Assembly: GCA_000318405.1 (NCBI GenBank) | Contig: KB291758.1 | Span: 507-48,344 of the forward strand | Length of the DNA stretch: 47,838 bases | Origin: Brevundimonas diminuta 470-4 | GTDB taxonomy: Bacteria; Pseudomonadota; Alphaproteobacteria; Caulobacterales; Caulobacteraceae | Direction of reading: 5' to 3' | Shown: positions 6,733 through 15,768 of the stretch, piece after piece | Layout of the letters: each line of letters begins with the position of its first letter | How positions within the stretch are numbered: the stretch's first letter is position 1 | Notes under the pieces: generated by a model | Told to the model about the DNA's origin: nothing | The model's database searches: none | Seen by the model: only the letters and a program-made list of their open reading frames with translations | Translations under genes and position numbers: made by a program

Positions 6733-7809
6733 ATGACCGATCTCGCTCAACTGGAACTGGACCTCATCAACGCCATCGGCTCGGCCGAGAGCGTGGCGGG
6801 TCTGGAGGACATCCGCGTCGCCGCCCTCGGCAAGTCCGGCTCGATCTCGGGCCTGCTGAAAGGCATGGGGGCGCTGAGCCCGGATGAGCGCCGCGAGCGC
6901 GGCCCCGTCATCAACGGCCTGCGCGACCGGGTGTCGTCCGCCCTGACCGCCCGCAAGGCCGAGCTGGAGGCCGCCGAACTGGACGCCCGCCTGCTGGCCG
7001 AGCGCGTCGACCTGACCCTGCCCAGCCGCCCGCGCCGCAAGGGCGGGGTGCATCCGACCATGCAGGTCATGGACGAGATGGTCGCCGTCTTCGCCGACAT
7101 GGGCTTCTCGGTCGCCGAGGGGCCGGACATCGAGGACGACTTCCACAACTTCACGGCCCTGAACTTCCCGCCCAAGCATCCGGCGCGGGAGATGCACGAC
7201 ACCTTCTTCCTGAAGCCCGACCCGGAAACGGGCGAGCGCAAGGTGCTGCGCACCCACACCAGCCCGGTGCAGGTCCGCACCATGATGTCGCAGACGCCGC
7301 CGATCCGCATTATCGCGCCGGGCCGCACCTTCCGTAAGGATTCGGACGCGACCCACACGCCGATGTTCCACCAGATCGAGGGTCTGGTGATTGATCGCGA
7401 CATCCACATGGGCCACCTGAAGACGACGCTGGAAACCTTCATCGCCCGCTTCTTCGAACTGGACGACGTGCACGCCCGCTTCCGCCCGCACCACTTCCCC
7501 TTCACCGAGCCCTCGGCCGAGATGGACATTCGCTGCGACCGTTCCGGCGGCAAGCTGACCCTGAACGAGGGCGAGGACTGGCTGGAGATCCTGGGCTGCG
7601 GGATGGTGCACCCGAACGTGCTGCGCAACTGCGGCATCGACCCGGACGAGTATCAGGGTTTCGCCTTCGGCATGGGCGTCGACCGCCTGGCCATGCTGAA
7701 ATACGGGGTGCCGGACCTGCGCCCCATGTTCGAGGCCGATACGCGCTGGCTGGCGCACTACGGCTTCTCCGCCTTTGCCGCGCCGAACCCGGCGTCGGGC
7801 CTCAGCTGA
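6733..7809 (+). CDS. pheS: Phenylalanine--tRNA ligase alpha subunit
   Basis: 358 residues, normal for bacterial PheS. Forms the catalytic part of the alpha2-beta2 synthetase that charges tRNA-Phe in the cytoplasm. An N-terminal coiled coil (1-90) is followed by the class II core: [20 protein letters not shown]; motif 2 region [32 protein letters not shown]; and motif 3 [18 protein letters not shown] near the end. Start at ATG 6733 ([11 protein letters not shown]). The partner pheT is not adjacent: two small paralogous genes lie between them on the same strand. Confidence 0.97.
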   Translation: MTDLAQLELDLINAIGSAESVAGLEDIRVAALGKSGSISGLLKGMGALSPDERRERGPVINGLRDRVSSALTARKAELEAAELDARLLAERVDLTLPSRPRRKGGVHPTMQVMDEMVAVFADMGFSVAEGPDIEDDFHNFTALNFPPKHPAREMHDTFFLKPDPETGERKVLRTHTSPVQVRTMMSQTPPIRIIAPGRTFRKDSDATHTPMFHQIEGLVIDRDIHMGHLKTTLETFIARFFELDDVHARFRPHHFPFTEPSAEMDIRCDRSGGKLTLNEGEDWLEILGCGMVHPNVLRNCGIDPDEYQGFAFGMGVDRLAMLKYGVPDLRPMFEADTRWLAHYGFSAFAAPNPASGLS

Positions 7810-7823
7810 ACTGGAACACGCCA

Positions 7824-8240
7824 ATGACCGACCAGACCGAGATGTCGCCCGAAGAAAAATTGGGCCGCGAAATCGTCGCCCGCACCACGTTTGAGAAGGA
7901 AGCTGTCTGGCTGCCGTCTCTGGCCGTGCATCACATGAACGCCGGACAGGTCTTCATCGACGGCAAGACCTTCACCGAATGCCTGATCGAAGGTCCGGCG
8001 GTGATGGCGGTCATGAACGGCACCACCTTTGACGGCTGCAACATGGGCGTGGCCGAGGACCCGCGCACCCTGTTGCTGGACCCGCGCGGCTCCATGATCG
8101 CCGGGGCGATCGGCATGTCCAACTGCCGCTTCGTGCGCTGCCGTTTCGTGCAGGTGGCCTTCACCGGCGCCAGGGAAGCGCTGGACGAACTGGAGCAGGG
8201 CCTGCTGAGCGCGCGCGCCGAGGCGCAAAACAAGGGGTGA
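7824..8240 (+). CDS. Cys-rich pentapeptide-like protein A, between pheS and pheT
   Basis: 138 residues, starting 14 bases after pheS. No named family is recognised with confidence. Visible structure: a short polar N-terminus, VWLPSL, then Phe-x-x-Cys steps typical of a small beta-helix or pentapeptide-like turn (FTECLIEGPAV, FDGCNMGVAEDPR, SNCRFVRCRFVQVAFTG) and a helical C-terminus (ALDELEQGLLSARAEAQ). It is a clear paralog of the next gene: about 45 of 96 core positions are identical in a hand alignment, including [15 protein letters not shown] and FTG. No signal peptide or membrane segment is seen, so it is likely cytoplasmic. Position suggests co-expression with PheRS; function unknown. 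Confidence 0.85.
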   Translation: MTDQTEMSPEEKLGREIVARTTFEKEAVWLPSLAVHHMNAGQVFIDGKTFTECLIEGPAVMAVMNGTTFDGCNMGVAEDPRTLLLDPRGSMIAGAIGMSNCRFVRCRFVQVAFTGAREALDELEQGLLSARAEAQNKG

Positions 8241-8300
8241 CGCCTGCGGGCGCCGGGAGCGGCGCCGCTCGCCCTCTCCTGTGTTCCTTGAAAGATTCCA

Positions 8301-8693
8301 ATGACTGACACCACAATCACCCTCGAAGCGCTCGGCCCCGGCCCCACCTATGTCGGCAAGAACGTGTGGCTGCCCCAGCTGTTCATGGAGGCGGCGCGCG
8401 CCGGCCTGCCCGTTATCGAGAACCGTCGGTTCGAGAACTGTCTGATGGAAGGCCCTGCGGTCCTGCTGCCGCTGGAAGGCTGCAACTTCGACGGCTGCAA
8501 CATGGGCGACGCCAAGGGCGATCCGCGCAACCTGATGCTCACGCCGATGGGGCCTCAGCGCGTCACCGGGCCGATCCCGTTCAAGAACTGCCAGTTCATC
8601 AACTGCAACTTCCTGGGCGTCGGCTTCACCGGCCCGTCTGACTTCCTCGACAATATGGTGGCGGCCCTGTCCCAGTCGGGAACGGCCCAATGA
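8301..8693 (+). CDS. Cys-rich pentapeptide-like protein B, translationally overlapping pheT
   Basis: 130 residues, a paralog of the preceding protein. It has [46 protein letters not shown] and VGFTG. Five Cys are spaced as Phe/Asn-x-x-Cys steps, and the two proteins conserve Cys at the corresponding FxxCL, FDGCNMG, NCxF and CxF sites. Its TGA stop (8691-8693) overlaps the pheT ATG (8690-8692), so translation of pheT is probably coupled to it. The tandem duplication kept inside an essential synthetase operon suggests that both copies matter. Function unknown; metal or cofactor binding by the Cys is only a guess. Confidence 0.87.
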   Translation: MTDTTITLEALGPGPTYVGKNVWLPQLFMEAARAGLPVIENRRFENCLMEGPAVLLPLEGCNFDGCNMGDAKGDPRNLMLTPMGPQRVTGPIPFKNCQFINCNFLGVGFTGPSDFLDNMVAALSQSGTAQ

Positions 8694-11083
8694 AGTTCAC
8701 GCTGTCCTGGCTGAAGGCCCACCTCGACACCGAGGCGCAGGTCGATCAGGTCGCCGAGGCCATGACCATGGCCGGACTGGAGGTCGAGGAGGTCCACGAT
8801 CCCATCGCCGCCCTGGCCCCCTTCACGGTCGCCAGGATCGTGTCGGCCGAGCGTCACCCGAACGCCGACCGGCTGCAGGTCTGTCAGGTCGAGACCGTCG
8901 ACGGGATGAAGGAGATCGTCTGCGGCGCCCCGAACGCGCGGGCGGGCCTGACCACCATCTACGCCCCCATCGGCGCCTATGTGCCGGGTCTGGGCGTGAC
9001 CCTGGTCGAGAAGCCGGTGCGCGGCGTGGTGTCCAACGGCATGTTGTGCTCGGGCGCCGAGCTGGAACTGGCTGACGACAGCGACGGCATTCTTGAGCTG
9101 TCCGACGATCTGCAGGTCGGCGCGCCCGCCGCCGGCGTCTTCGGCGCCGAGCCGGTCATCGACTTCGAGGTGACGCCGAACCGCCCCGACTGGCTGGGCG
9201 TGGCGGGCATCGCCCGCGACCTGGCCGCCGCCGGGCTCGGCAAGCTGACGACGCCGGAGATCGCGCCGATCGCCGGGGCTTTCGACAGCCCCGTCTCTGT
9301 GACGCTGGAGGCGACCGAGCTGTGCCCGGTTTTCGCCGGTCGCGTGATCCGGGGCGTGCGCAACGGCCCCTCGCCGGAGTGGCTGCAACAGCGGCTGACG
9401 GCCATCGGCCTGCGTCCGATCAACCGCCTCGTCGACATCACCAACCTGATCTCCTACGACCGCGCGCGGCCGCTGCACGTCTATGACCTGGCGAGCCTGT
9501 CGGGCGACCAGATCGTGGTGCGCGCCGGTCGCGGCGAGGCCGATCAGATCGAGGCGCTGGACGGCAAGACCTATGCGCCGGGCGCCGCCGACTGCGTCAT
9601 CGCCGACGCCGGGGGCCAGCGCGCCATCGGCCTGGGCGGCGTCATGGGGGGCGTCTCGACCGGCTGTTCCGACGAGACGGTCGACGTCTTCGTCGAGAGC
9701 GCCTGGTTTGATCCCATCACTACGGCGCAGACGGGCCGCTCGCTGGGGATCAACTCGGACGCCCAGTACCGCTTCGCGCGCGGCGTCGACACGGCCTCGG
9801 TCGTGCCGGGGCTGGAACTGGCGACGCAACTGATCCTGGACCTGTGCGGCGGCGAGCCGTCGACGGTTACGGTTGCCGGAGCCGCTCCCGCAGCGCCCGC
9901 CGCCTTCGCCTTTGATCCGGCCTATGTGAAGCGGCTGTCGGGCATGGACCTGAGCGAGGACCGGATCTTCGAGATCCTGTTCGCCTTGGGCTTCACCGTC
10001 ATGCGCGGCTCGCCCTGGTCGGTGACGCCGCCGTCGTGGCGCCGCGACGTGGAAGGCCCGGCCGATCTGGTCGAGGAGGTCGCCCGCATCGAGGGCTACG
10101 CCGCCCTGCCCGACGCGCCCCTGCCGCCGGTCGCCCCGGCCCCCGGCGGGGTGCTGAGCCCGCGTCAGGCGCGCGTGCGCACGGCCCGTCGCGCCTTGGC
10201 GGCTCTGGGCTATGCCGAGGCCGTCACCTGGTCCTTCACCAAGCAGTCGATCGCGAGCCTGTTCGGCGGCGGCGACGAGCGTCTGGTGCTGGAGAACCCC
10301 ATCGCGGCCGATCTGGACTGCATGCGGCCCTCGGCCCTGCCGAACCTGATCCAGGCGGCGGCGCGCAACGCGGCGCGCGGCCACGCCGACGTCGCCCTGT
10401 TCGAGATCGGTCCCATCTATCTGGACGATCAGCCGACCGGCCAGCGCACCGTTATCGCGGGCCTGATCGCGCCGCACGCCGACCGCCACTGGGGCGGGGC
10501 GGGGGAAGATCCCCTGTTCGCGCTGAAGGGCGACCTGCTGGCCGTGCTGGAAGAGATCGGCGCCCCGGTCGCCTCCCTGCAACTGGCGCAGGGCTCGAAC
10601 CGCGACTGGTGGCACCCCGGCCGCTCGGCCCGGCTTCAACTGGGGCCCAAGAACGTCATCGTCGAGTTCGGCGCCCTGCACCCGCGCGTGCTGAAGGCGC
10701 TGGACGCCGCCGGCCCCATGCTGGCGTTCGAGATCGTGCTCGATTCCGTGCCCGAGCCTCGCGGCAAGGGCGGCAAGGCGCGCGGTGCGGCGGACCTGCC
10801 GAACCTGATGCCCCTGACCCGCGATTTCGCCTTCCTGATGGACGAGGCCAAGGCCGTGGGCGACCTGACCCGCGCCGTGGCGGGCGCCGACAAGGCCCTG
10901 ATCGCCGATGTCCGTGTCTTTGACGTCTATCGGGGCCAGGGCGTGCCCGAGGGCCAGAAGTCGGTGGCGATCGAGGTCGAGATCCAGCCCCGCGCCGCCA
11001 CCCTGGCAGAGGCCGAGATCGAGGCCCTGATGGCCAAGGTCAAGGCCGCAGCCGCCAAGGCGGGCGGGACCCTGCGCGCCTGA
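8690..11083 (+). CDS. pheT: Phenylalanine--tRNA ligase beta subunit
   Basis: 797 residues, normal for bacterial PheT. Order of domains: N-terminal [14 protein letters not shown]; an EMAP/tRNA-binding OB domain (about 40-150, [31 protein letters not shown]); the B3/B4 editing module (about 205-370, including [18 protein letters not shown] and GGVMGG); B5 (about 395-470, [21 protein letters not shown]); a catalytic-like fold; and the C-terminal ferredoxin-like anticodon-binding domain ([12 protein letters not shown] through [16 protein letters not shown] sequence). It pairs with PheS. The start overlaps the stop of the upstream small gene by 4 bp. Confidence 0.97.
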   Translation: MKFTLSWLKAHLDTEAQVDQVAEAMTMAGLEVEEVHDPIAALAPFTVARIVSAERHPNADRLQVCQVETVDGMKEIVCGAPNARAGLTTIYAPIGAYVPGLGVTLVEKPVRGVVSNGMLCSGAELELADDSDGILELSDDLQVGAPAAGVFGAEPVIDFEVTPNRPDWLGVAGIARDLAAAGLGKLTTPEIAPIAGAFDSPVSVTLEATELCPVFAGRVIRGVRNGPSPEWLQQRLTAIGLRPINRLVDITNLISYDRARPLHVYDLASLSGDQIVVRAGRGEADQIEALDGKTYAPGAADCVIADAGGQRAIGLGGVMGGVSTGCSDETVDVFVESAWFDPITTAQTGRSLGINSDAQYRFARGVDTASVVPGLELATQLILDLCGGEPSTVTVAGAAPAAPAAFAFDPAYVKRLSGMDLSEDRIFEILFALGFTVMRGSPWSVTPPSWRRDVEGPADLVEEVARIEGYAALPDAPLPPVAPAPGGVLSPRQARVRTARRALAALGYAEAVTWSFTKQSIASLFGGGDERLVLENPIAADLDCMRPSALPNLIQAAARNAARGHADVALFEIGPIYLDDQPTGQRTVIAGLIAPHADRHWGGAGEDPLFALKGDLLAVLEEIGAPVASLQLAQGSNRDWWHPGRSARLQLGPKNVIVEFGALHPRVLKALDAAGPMLAFEIVLDSVPEPRGKGGKARGAADLPNLMPLTRDFAFLMDEAKAVGDLTRAVAGADKALIADVRVFDVYRGQGVPEGQKSVAIEVEIQPRAATLAEAEIEALMAKVKAAAAKAGGTLRA

Positions 11084-11085
11084 AT

Positions 11086-11131
11086 GCAGAAAAATCCGGC
11101 GGCCTGAGACACGGGCCGCCGGAACTTCTGC
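11086..11131 (+). terminator. Long inverted repeat after pheT, possible terminator
   Basis: GCAGAA...TCCGGCGGCC and GGCCGCCGGA...TTCTGC form a two-part stem around TGAGACACG, immediately after the pheT stop. The stem is very stable, but the descending side lacks a strong T-run, so intrinsic termination is not certain. Confidence 0.5.
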
Positions 11132-11241
11132 GGCCAAGCAATCTTCGGTTAACCTTAAAGCCCCAAGGCTGCCGTAAAAGGCACGGACGGTAGGCCAAGC
11201 CCGCGACGACGGGCGGACCGTCCTTAGCCGGGAGCCTCGAC

Positions 11242-11862
11242 ATGCACCGCCGTCAACTGATCCGCACCAGCCTCGGCCTCGCCGCAGCGGGCGCCCTGCC
11301 CGCCGGTCTGGGGGCCTGCGCCAGCCGTCCGCCCGCGGACCCCAATTATCCGATCGCCTCGGACAACAACGCCCAGGCCTATACCTTCGACGAACTGGTC
11401 GCGGCCGGTTCGCGCGAGCTGGGCATCGCGGCCGAGGCCGTGGGCGGCGCCATCGAGCGCATCTTCGCCGAACAGGGCGACCGCCCGACCGCCTATATCG
11501 CGGGCGAAGAAGGCGCCGGCGCCGTCGTGGCCGGCCTGCGCTATGGCCGGGGCGCCCTGCACATGAAGGATCTGTCGGCCTCACAGGAGGTGTTCTGGCA
11601 GGGCGCCTCCATCGGCTGGGACTGGGGCGGCAACGCCAGCCGGGTCTTCACCCTGGTCTACGGCCTTTATCACCCCGACATGCTGTATCGCCGCTATCCG
11701 GGCGTCGAGGGCTCGGCCTATCTGGTCGCCGGTCTGGGCGTGAACTATCAGCGCGCCGACGGCATTGTCCTGGCCCCGATCCGCACCGGCGTCGGCGTGC
11801 GTCTGGGCGCCAACGTCGGCACCATGAGCTACAGCCGCCAGCGCAACATCCTGCCTTTCTGA
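11242..11862 (+). CDS. eipA: EipA-like DUF1134 envelope protein (lipoprotein signal)
   Basis: 206 residues. The N-terminus has a basic start (MHRRQLIRTS), a hydrophobic stretch and a lipobox-like LGAC with Cys26, so export and lipid attachment are likely. The body (from DNNAQAYTFDELVAAG) matches DUF1134, a family common in Alphaproteobacteria; the Brucella member EipA is a periplasmic envelope-integrity protein. Features typical of that fold are the GEEGAGAVVAGLRYGRG and IGWDWGGNASRVFTLVYGL blocks and the final GANVGTMSYSR region. GGGAG precedes ATG 11242 at good spacing. It stands alone between pheT and a convergent gene. Function by homology only. Confidence 0.82.
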   Translation: MHRRQLIRTSLGLAAAGALPAGLGACASRPPADPNYPIASDNNAQAYTFDELVAAGSRELGIAAEAVGGAIERIFAEQGDRPTAYIAGEEGAGAVVAGLRYGRGALHMKDLSASQEVFWQGASIGWDWGGNASRVFTLVYGLYHPDMLYRRYPGVEGSAYLVAGLGVNYQRADGIVLAPIRTGVGVRLGANVGTMSYSRQRNILPF

Positions 11863-11965
11863 GGCAAGGGGCGCTACCGCTCTCCGCGCGGCGGCTCGCT
11901 GCTTGAGCGCGGCTGAGCGTGGTTTGGGAAGGCGCGTCGATTTCGGTCGGCGCGCCTTTCGCATG

Positions 11966-12844
11966 TCAGAGGGTCTTCTCGGCGAGGATCGCCTCCAGCC
12001 CCTCGCGGTAGGAGGGATAGCGGGGACACCAGCCCAGCTCGGCCTTGGCGCGGGCGTTGGAGACGCGCTTGGAGTCCAGATAGAAGCGGCGCATGGCCTC
12101 GCTGACTTCGGGGGCGGTCCAGTCGACTTCGGGCGGACGCGGCAGGCCCAGGCGTTCGGCGGCCCATGCGGTGACGACGTCGGCAGGCGTAGGTTCGTCG
12201 TCGGTCAGATTGTAGACGCCGCCGGGGCGCGGTCGGGCCATGGAGGCGAACAGGCCCGAGACGATGTCGTCCACATGAATGCGGTTGAACACCTGGCCGG
12301 GCTTTTTCACCAGACGCGCGGTCCCGGCGCGCAGGCGGTCGATGACGCTGCGGCCGGGGCCGTAGAAGCCGGGCAGGCGGAACACCTGCAGCGTCAGCCC
12401 CATGCCCTGGGCGCCGTCCAGCCAGTCCCGCTCGACCCGAGCGCGGCGGGCGCCCTCCAGCGTGGCGGCGTTGAGCGGATCGCCCTCGAAGGCCCAGCCG
12501 CCGGCCCGGTCGCCGTAGGCGGAGGTGGAGGAGGCATAGCCGATCCAGTCGGGCCAGGCGTCGCCCGCCAGCGGCGTCAAAGCGCGCAGGGCCGGGCAGC
12601 CGTGGGCATCCGGCGGCGTGGTGATCAACACGGCCTGTGCGGCGGACAGCGCCGCGCTCAGAGCCTTGTCGTCGGCCGGGTCGACCGGCGTGATCCCCTG
12701 CGCCGCCAGCGACTGACGGGTCTGCGGATCGCGCGAGGTGGCGAAGGCCGGGCCGCCACGGCGCAGGGCCTCGCGCGCCGCGGCCTGTCCCAGATAGCCG
12801 CCGCCGAACACGAGCAAGGACGGAGCGGCGGAGCGTTCGATCAT
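11966..12844 (-). CDS. NAD-dependent epimerase/atypical SDR family protein
   Basis: 292 residues. A Rossmann fold begins with LLVFGGGYLGQAAARE (glycine-rich loop, residues 9-24). Residues 95-112 (PDWIGYASSTSAYGDRAG) carry the SDR active-site region in the atypical form, followed by FRLPGFYGPGRS and a substrate part with VDDIV and YNLTDDEPTP. Members resembling YeeZ are nucleotide-sugar epimerase relatives of unknown substrate. It lies 14 bp downstream of the SqdB-like gene on the same strand, so the two are probably one transcript and may act in the same sugar or lipid pathway (inference). Confidence 0.83.
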   Translation of the reverse strand: MIERSAAPSLLVFGGGYLGQAAAREALRRGGPAFATSRDPQTRQSLAAQGITPVDPADDKALSAALSAAQAVLITTPPDAHGCPALRALTPLAGDAWPDWIGYASSTSAYGDRAGGWAFEGDPLNAATLEGARRARVERDWLDGAQGMGLTLQVFRLPGFYGPGRSVIDRLRAGTARLVKKPGQVFNRIHVDDIVSGLFASMARPRPGGVYNLTDDEPTPADVVTAWAAERLGLPRPPEVDWTAPEVSEAMRRFYLDSKRVSNARAKAELGWCPRYPSYREGLEAILAEKTL

Positions 12845-12858
12845 CGGGCTTCGATCTT

Positions 12859-14091
12859 TCAGGCGGACAGGACGCGGACGGGAGAAGGCGCGGAGGTCGT
12901 TTCAGCCTCCTCGCGCAGGGCTTCGGCGCGGCCTGCGTTCCAGGCGGTGACGCACGGAATTTTGGCGCGGTCGGCGCGGTCGGCGTAGCGGCGGGCGATC
13001 TCGGTCACATCGGCCATCAGGCCCTCGGCCAGGGTGATGGGCTTCAGCCCCAGTTCACGGAACTGGTCATTGGCGACGACCAGTTCGTTCTCGTCGGCCT
13101 CCTGACGCGGATTGGCGACGTTGTGAATTTCCGCGCCCGTCAGGTCGGCCACCATCTGCGCCAGATCGCGGACACGGCGGCTCTCGGTCATCTGGTTTAG
13201 GATCTTGACCCGGTCGCCGCGCTTGGGCGGGTTGTTCAGCGCCAGCTCGACGCAGCGCACCGTGTCCTGAATGTGGATGAAGGCCCGCGTCTGGCCGCCC
13301 GAGCCGTGCACCGTCAGCGGATAGCCGACCGCCGCCTGCATCAGGAAGCGGTTCAGCACCGTGCCGTAGTCGCCGTCATAGTCGAAGCGGTTGATCAGGC
13401 GCTCGTCCTGCCGCGTTTCCTCGGTCTGAGCGCCCCAGACGATGCCCTGGTGCAGGTCGGTGATCCGCAGGGCGTCGTTCTTGGCGTAGAACTGGAACAG
13501 CAGGGCGTCCTGCGTCTTGGTCATGTGATAGATGCTGCCGGGGTTCGGCGGGAACAGGATCTCCTGCTCGGCGGGGCCGTGGTCGGTGTCGACCGTGACC
13601 TTCAGATAGCCCTCGGGAATGCGCAGGCCCGCCGTGGTGTAGCCGTAGACCCCCATCGTCCCCAGGTGCGCCAGATGCACGTCCCGCCCGCTCTCGACGA
13701 TGGCGGCCAGCAGATGGTTGGTGGCGTTCAGATTGTTGTCGACGGTGTAGATCTTGTGCCGCGCCGACTTCATCGAATAGGGGGCGGCGCGCTGTTCGGC
13801 GAAGTGGACGACGCTGTCCGGCGCCCAGTCCTTGATCAGGGCGACCAGGCGGTCGAACTCCTTGCCGACGGTCAGGTTGACGAAGTCGATGGTGCGGCCC
13901 GACACCTCTTTCCACGCGGCGATGCGCTCGCCCATGGTGCGGATCGGGGTCAGGGAGCGGATCTCCAGCTCATTGTCGATGTTGCGGCGGCTGAGGTTGT
14001 CGACGATCAGCACCTCCCAGCCGCGGGCCGACAGGTGCAGGGCCGTGGGCCAGCCGCAGAAGCCGTCGCCGCCCAGAATCATCACGCGCAT
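12859..14091 (-). CDS. sqdB: UDP-sulfoquinovose synthase-like NAD-dependent epimerase
   Basis: 410 residues, close to bacterial SqdB. The family makes UDP-sulfoquinovose from UDP-glucose and sulfite, the head-group donor for the sulfolipid SQDG. Visible: the NAD loop GGDGFCG (7-13); MGERIAAW (53-60); HFAEQRAAPYSM (96-107); the catalytic set Thr145 in LGTMGVYG, and Tyr188 and Lys192 in YHMTK; then DLHQGIVWGAQTEET, DYGTVLNRFLMQAAVGYPLTVHG and the ILNQMTE region, all in SqdB order. GalU, which supplies UDP-glucose, is encoded about 0.7 kb upstream on the same strand. A sqdD/sqdX-type glycosyltransferase is not in the window, so the sulfolipid role rests on sequence similarity. Confidence 0.8.
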   Translation of the reverse strand: MRVMILGGDGFCGWPTALHLSARGWEVLIVDNLSRRNIDNELEIRSLTPIRTMGERIAAWKEVSGRTIDFVNLTVGKEFDRLVALIKDWAPDSVVHFAEQRAAPYSMKSARHKIYTVDNNLNATNHLLAAIVESGRDVHLAHLGTMGVYGYTTAGLRIPEGYLKVTVDTDHGPAEQEILFPPNPGSIYHMTKTQDALLFQFYAKNDALRITDLHQGIVWGAQTEETRQDERLINRFDYDGDYGTVLNRFLMQAAVGYPLTVHGSGGQTRAFIHIQDTVRCVELALNNPPKRGDRVKILNQMTESRRVRDLAQMVADLTGAEIHNVANPRQEADENELVVANDQFRELGLKPITLAEGLMADVTEIARRYADRADRAKIPCVTAWNAGRAEALREEAETTSAPSPVRVLSA

Positions 14092-14369
14092 CGGTCGAAC
14101 CTCGTTTTCAACGACCCCTCTTGCCTAGCCGAACGCGTGAGAGGGCGAAAGCGTGGCGCGCGGGGAGCGGTGAAAGCGACGCGGGCGGAAAAACAGAGTC
14201 CAATTCGTCTGAATCCGTCTGAAATCGGCGGGTTCGCCTTCCTGGACCGGACAGGATGAGCCGACGGCGAGATCAGGCAGGCCGGATGGATCGCCGCGGT
14301 GTGCGGCCCTTGAAATGACGGCTTTTTCGACGCCTTGCGATCACAACAGGCGACGGCGGTTCGCTGGGA
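14092..14369. other. Gap upstream of sqdB with a one-turn direct repeat
   Basis: No gene seen. CGTCTGAA occurs at 14206-14213 and again at 14216-14223, a 10-bp periodic direct repeat lying 115-130 bases upstream of the sqdB start. It could be a regulator site; nothing else stands out. Confidence 0.35.
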
Positions 14370-14810
14370 TCAGGCCGGATCGGCGCCGATCGCCATCAGG
14401 ATCAACGGATAGGGGCGGCCCGCGTCGTCGGTTTCGGCGCGGCCCACGGTCTGAAAGCCCAGCCGTTCGTAGAAGGCGCGCGCGGCGGGGTTGTCCTCAT
14501 TGACGCTGAGCCGGCGGGCGCCGTGTGCGAGGGCGTGCGCGACCAGGCTGCGTCCGACGCCCGAGCGATGCTGGCCCGGATCGACGAACAGGGCGGCCAG
14601 CTCGTCGTCGTTCAGGCCCAGGAAGGCGATCGGCGCCCCGTCGCGCTCATAGGCCCACAGGTTCGGGTCGCCGCTGTTCAGCCAGGCGGAGACGTCAACT
14701 TCGATGGCGTCGATCGCTTCGGGCGTCAGGAAGTGGTGCGTCGCCTGAACCGCGCGCCGCCAGACGGCGGTCAGTGCGGGCGCGTCGGCCGGGGTCGCGG
14801 GGCGGATCAC
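14370..14810 (-). CDS. GNAT family N-acetyltransferase
   Basis: 146 residues. N-terminal MIRPATPADAPALTAVWRRA, then the acetyl-CoA-binding motif A (LAALFVDPGQHRSGVGRSLV, about residues 72-91), and motif B ending NPAARAFYERLGFQTVGR. It resembles YjaB-like GNATs; the acceptor is unknown. Translation starts at GTG 14810, whose GTGA overlaps the galU stop (TGA 14809-14807), so it is the second gene of a galU operon and its translation is probably coupled to galU. Confidence 0.87.
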   Translation of the reverse strand: MIRPATPADAPALTAVWRRAVQATHHFLTPEAIDAIEVDVSAWLNSGDPNLWAYERDGAPIAFLGLNDDELAALFVDPGQHRSGVGRSLVAHALAHGARRLSVNEDNPAARAFYERLGFQTVGRAETDDAGRPYPLILMAIGADPA

Positions 14811-15700
14811 AGCAGGCCTTCGATGGCGCTGCGGGCGGCGTCGCCCAGATCGGGGCGCTTCAGGGCCAGAGCGACGTTGGCGCGCAGCAGGCCGATCTTG
14901 TCGCCGCAGTCGTGGGTCACGCCCTCATACTCATAGGCGGTGAAGGTCTGCGACTGCATCAGCCGGGCCATGGCGTCGGTCAGCTGAATCTCGCCGCCGG
15001 CGCCGCGCTCCTGCGTCTCCAGCAGGTCGAAGATTTCCGGCTGCAGGATGTAGCGACCCGAGATCGACATGTTCGACGGCGCCGTGCCCTGGGCGGGTTT
15101 CTCGACCATGCCCTTCATGGCGTAGCGGCGGCCGTCGTGGGAGGCCGGGTCGATGATGCCGTATTTATGGGTGTCGGCCTCGGGCACGGCCTCGACGCCG
15201 ATGACGTTGCCGCCGACCTCGGCGTAGAGCTCGGCCAGCTGCTTCAGGGCGCCGGGCCGCGAATCCACGATCACGTCGGGCAGGATGACGGCGAACGGCT
15301 CGGGGCCGATGATGTCGCGGGCGCACCAGACGGCGTGGCCGAGGCCCTTGGGCTGCATCTGGCGGGTGAAGCTCATCTCCCCGGCCTGGGCCAACTCGGC
15401 GTTCATGGTCGCCAGGATCTCGGTCTTGCCCTTGGCCGCCAGCTGGGCCTCAAGCTCGATCTGGTGGTCGAAATAGTCCTCGATCGCCTGTTTGGCGCGG
15501 CCGGTGACGAAGACGATGTGCTCGATCCCCGCCTCGCGCGCCTCTTCCACGATGTAGGAGAGGATCGGCCGGTCGACGACGTTCAGCAGCTCCTTCGGCG
15601 TGGTCTTGGTGCCGGGCAGAACCCGCGTGCCGAGACCGGCCACGGGCAGGACCGCCTTGCGCAGAGGGGCTGGGCGAAGGCGGGCGGGGGAGGTCGTCAT
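14807..15700 (-). CDS. galU: UTP--glucose-1-phosphate uridylyltransferase
   Basis: 297 residues, typical of GalU. Converts glucose-1-phosphate and UTP to UDP-glucose in the cytoplasm. The nucleotidyltransferase signature LPVAGLGTRVLPGTKTTPKE lies at about residues 18-37, followed by IEHIVFVTGRAKQAIEDYFD, GLGHAVWCARDIIG, FAVILPDVI and HKYGIIDP. The C-terminal end GVTHDCGDKIGLLRANVALAL is also canonical. Product feeds polysaccharides and, plausibly, the SqdB-like enzyme downstream. The glucose-1-phosphate supplier may be the phosphohexomutase at 20638-22137. Confidence 0.96.
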   Translation of the reverse strand: MTTSPARLRPAPLRKAVLPVAGLGTRVLPGTKTTPKELLNVVDRPILSYIVEEAREAGIEHIVFVTGRAKQAIEDYFDHQIELEAQLAAKGKTEILATMNAELAQAGEMSFTRQMQPKGLGHAVWCARDIIGPEPFAVILPDVIVDSRPGALKQLAELYAEVGGNVIGVEAVPEADTHKYGIIDPASHDGRRYAMKGMVEKPAQGTAPSNMSISGRYILQPEIFDLLETQERGAGGEIQLTDAMARLMQSQTFTAYEYEGVTHDCGDKIGLLRANVALALKRPDLGDAARSAIEGLL

Positions 15701-15768
15701 GGATCGTCCTGATCAGCCTTGGGGCGCCTGTCATAGGGGTATTTGAAGGTCGGGCCAATGAGAAGCAT

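Noticed and set aside
11150-11165. GGTTAACCTTAAA as a CtrA box
   Set aside because: The two TTAA half-sites are only 2 bases apart, not the 7 of the CtrA consensus.
8555-11584. 1009-residue open frame antisense to pheT
   Set aside because: Opposite strand of a certain gene in very GC-rich DNA, where antisense frames stay open by codon bias. The product is Arg/Gly/Asp/Gln-rich with no domain.
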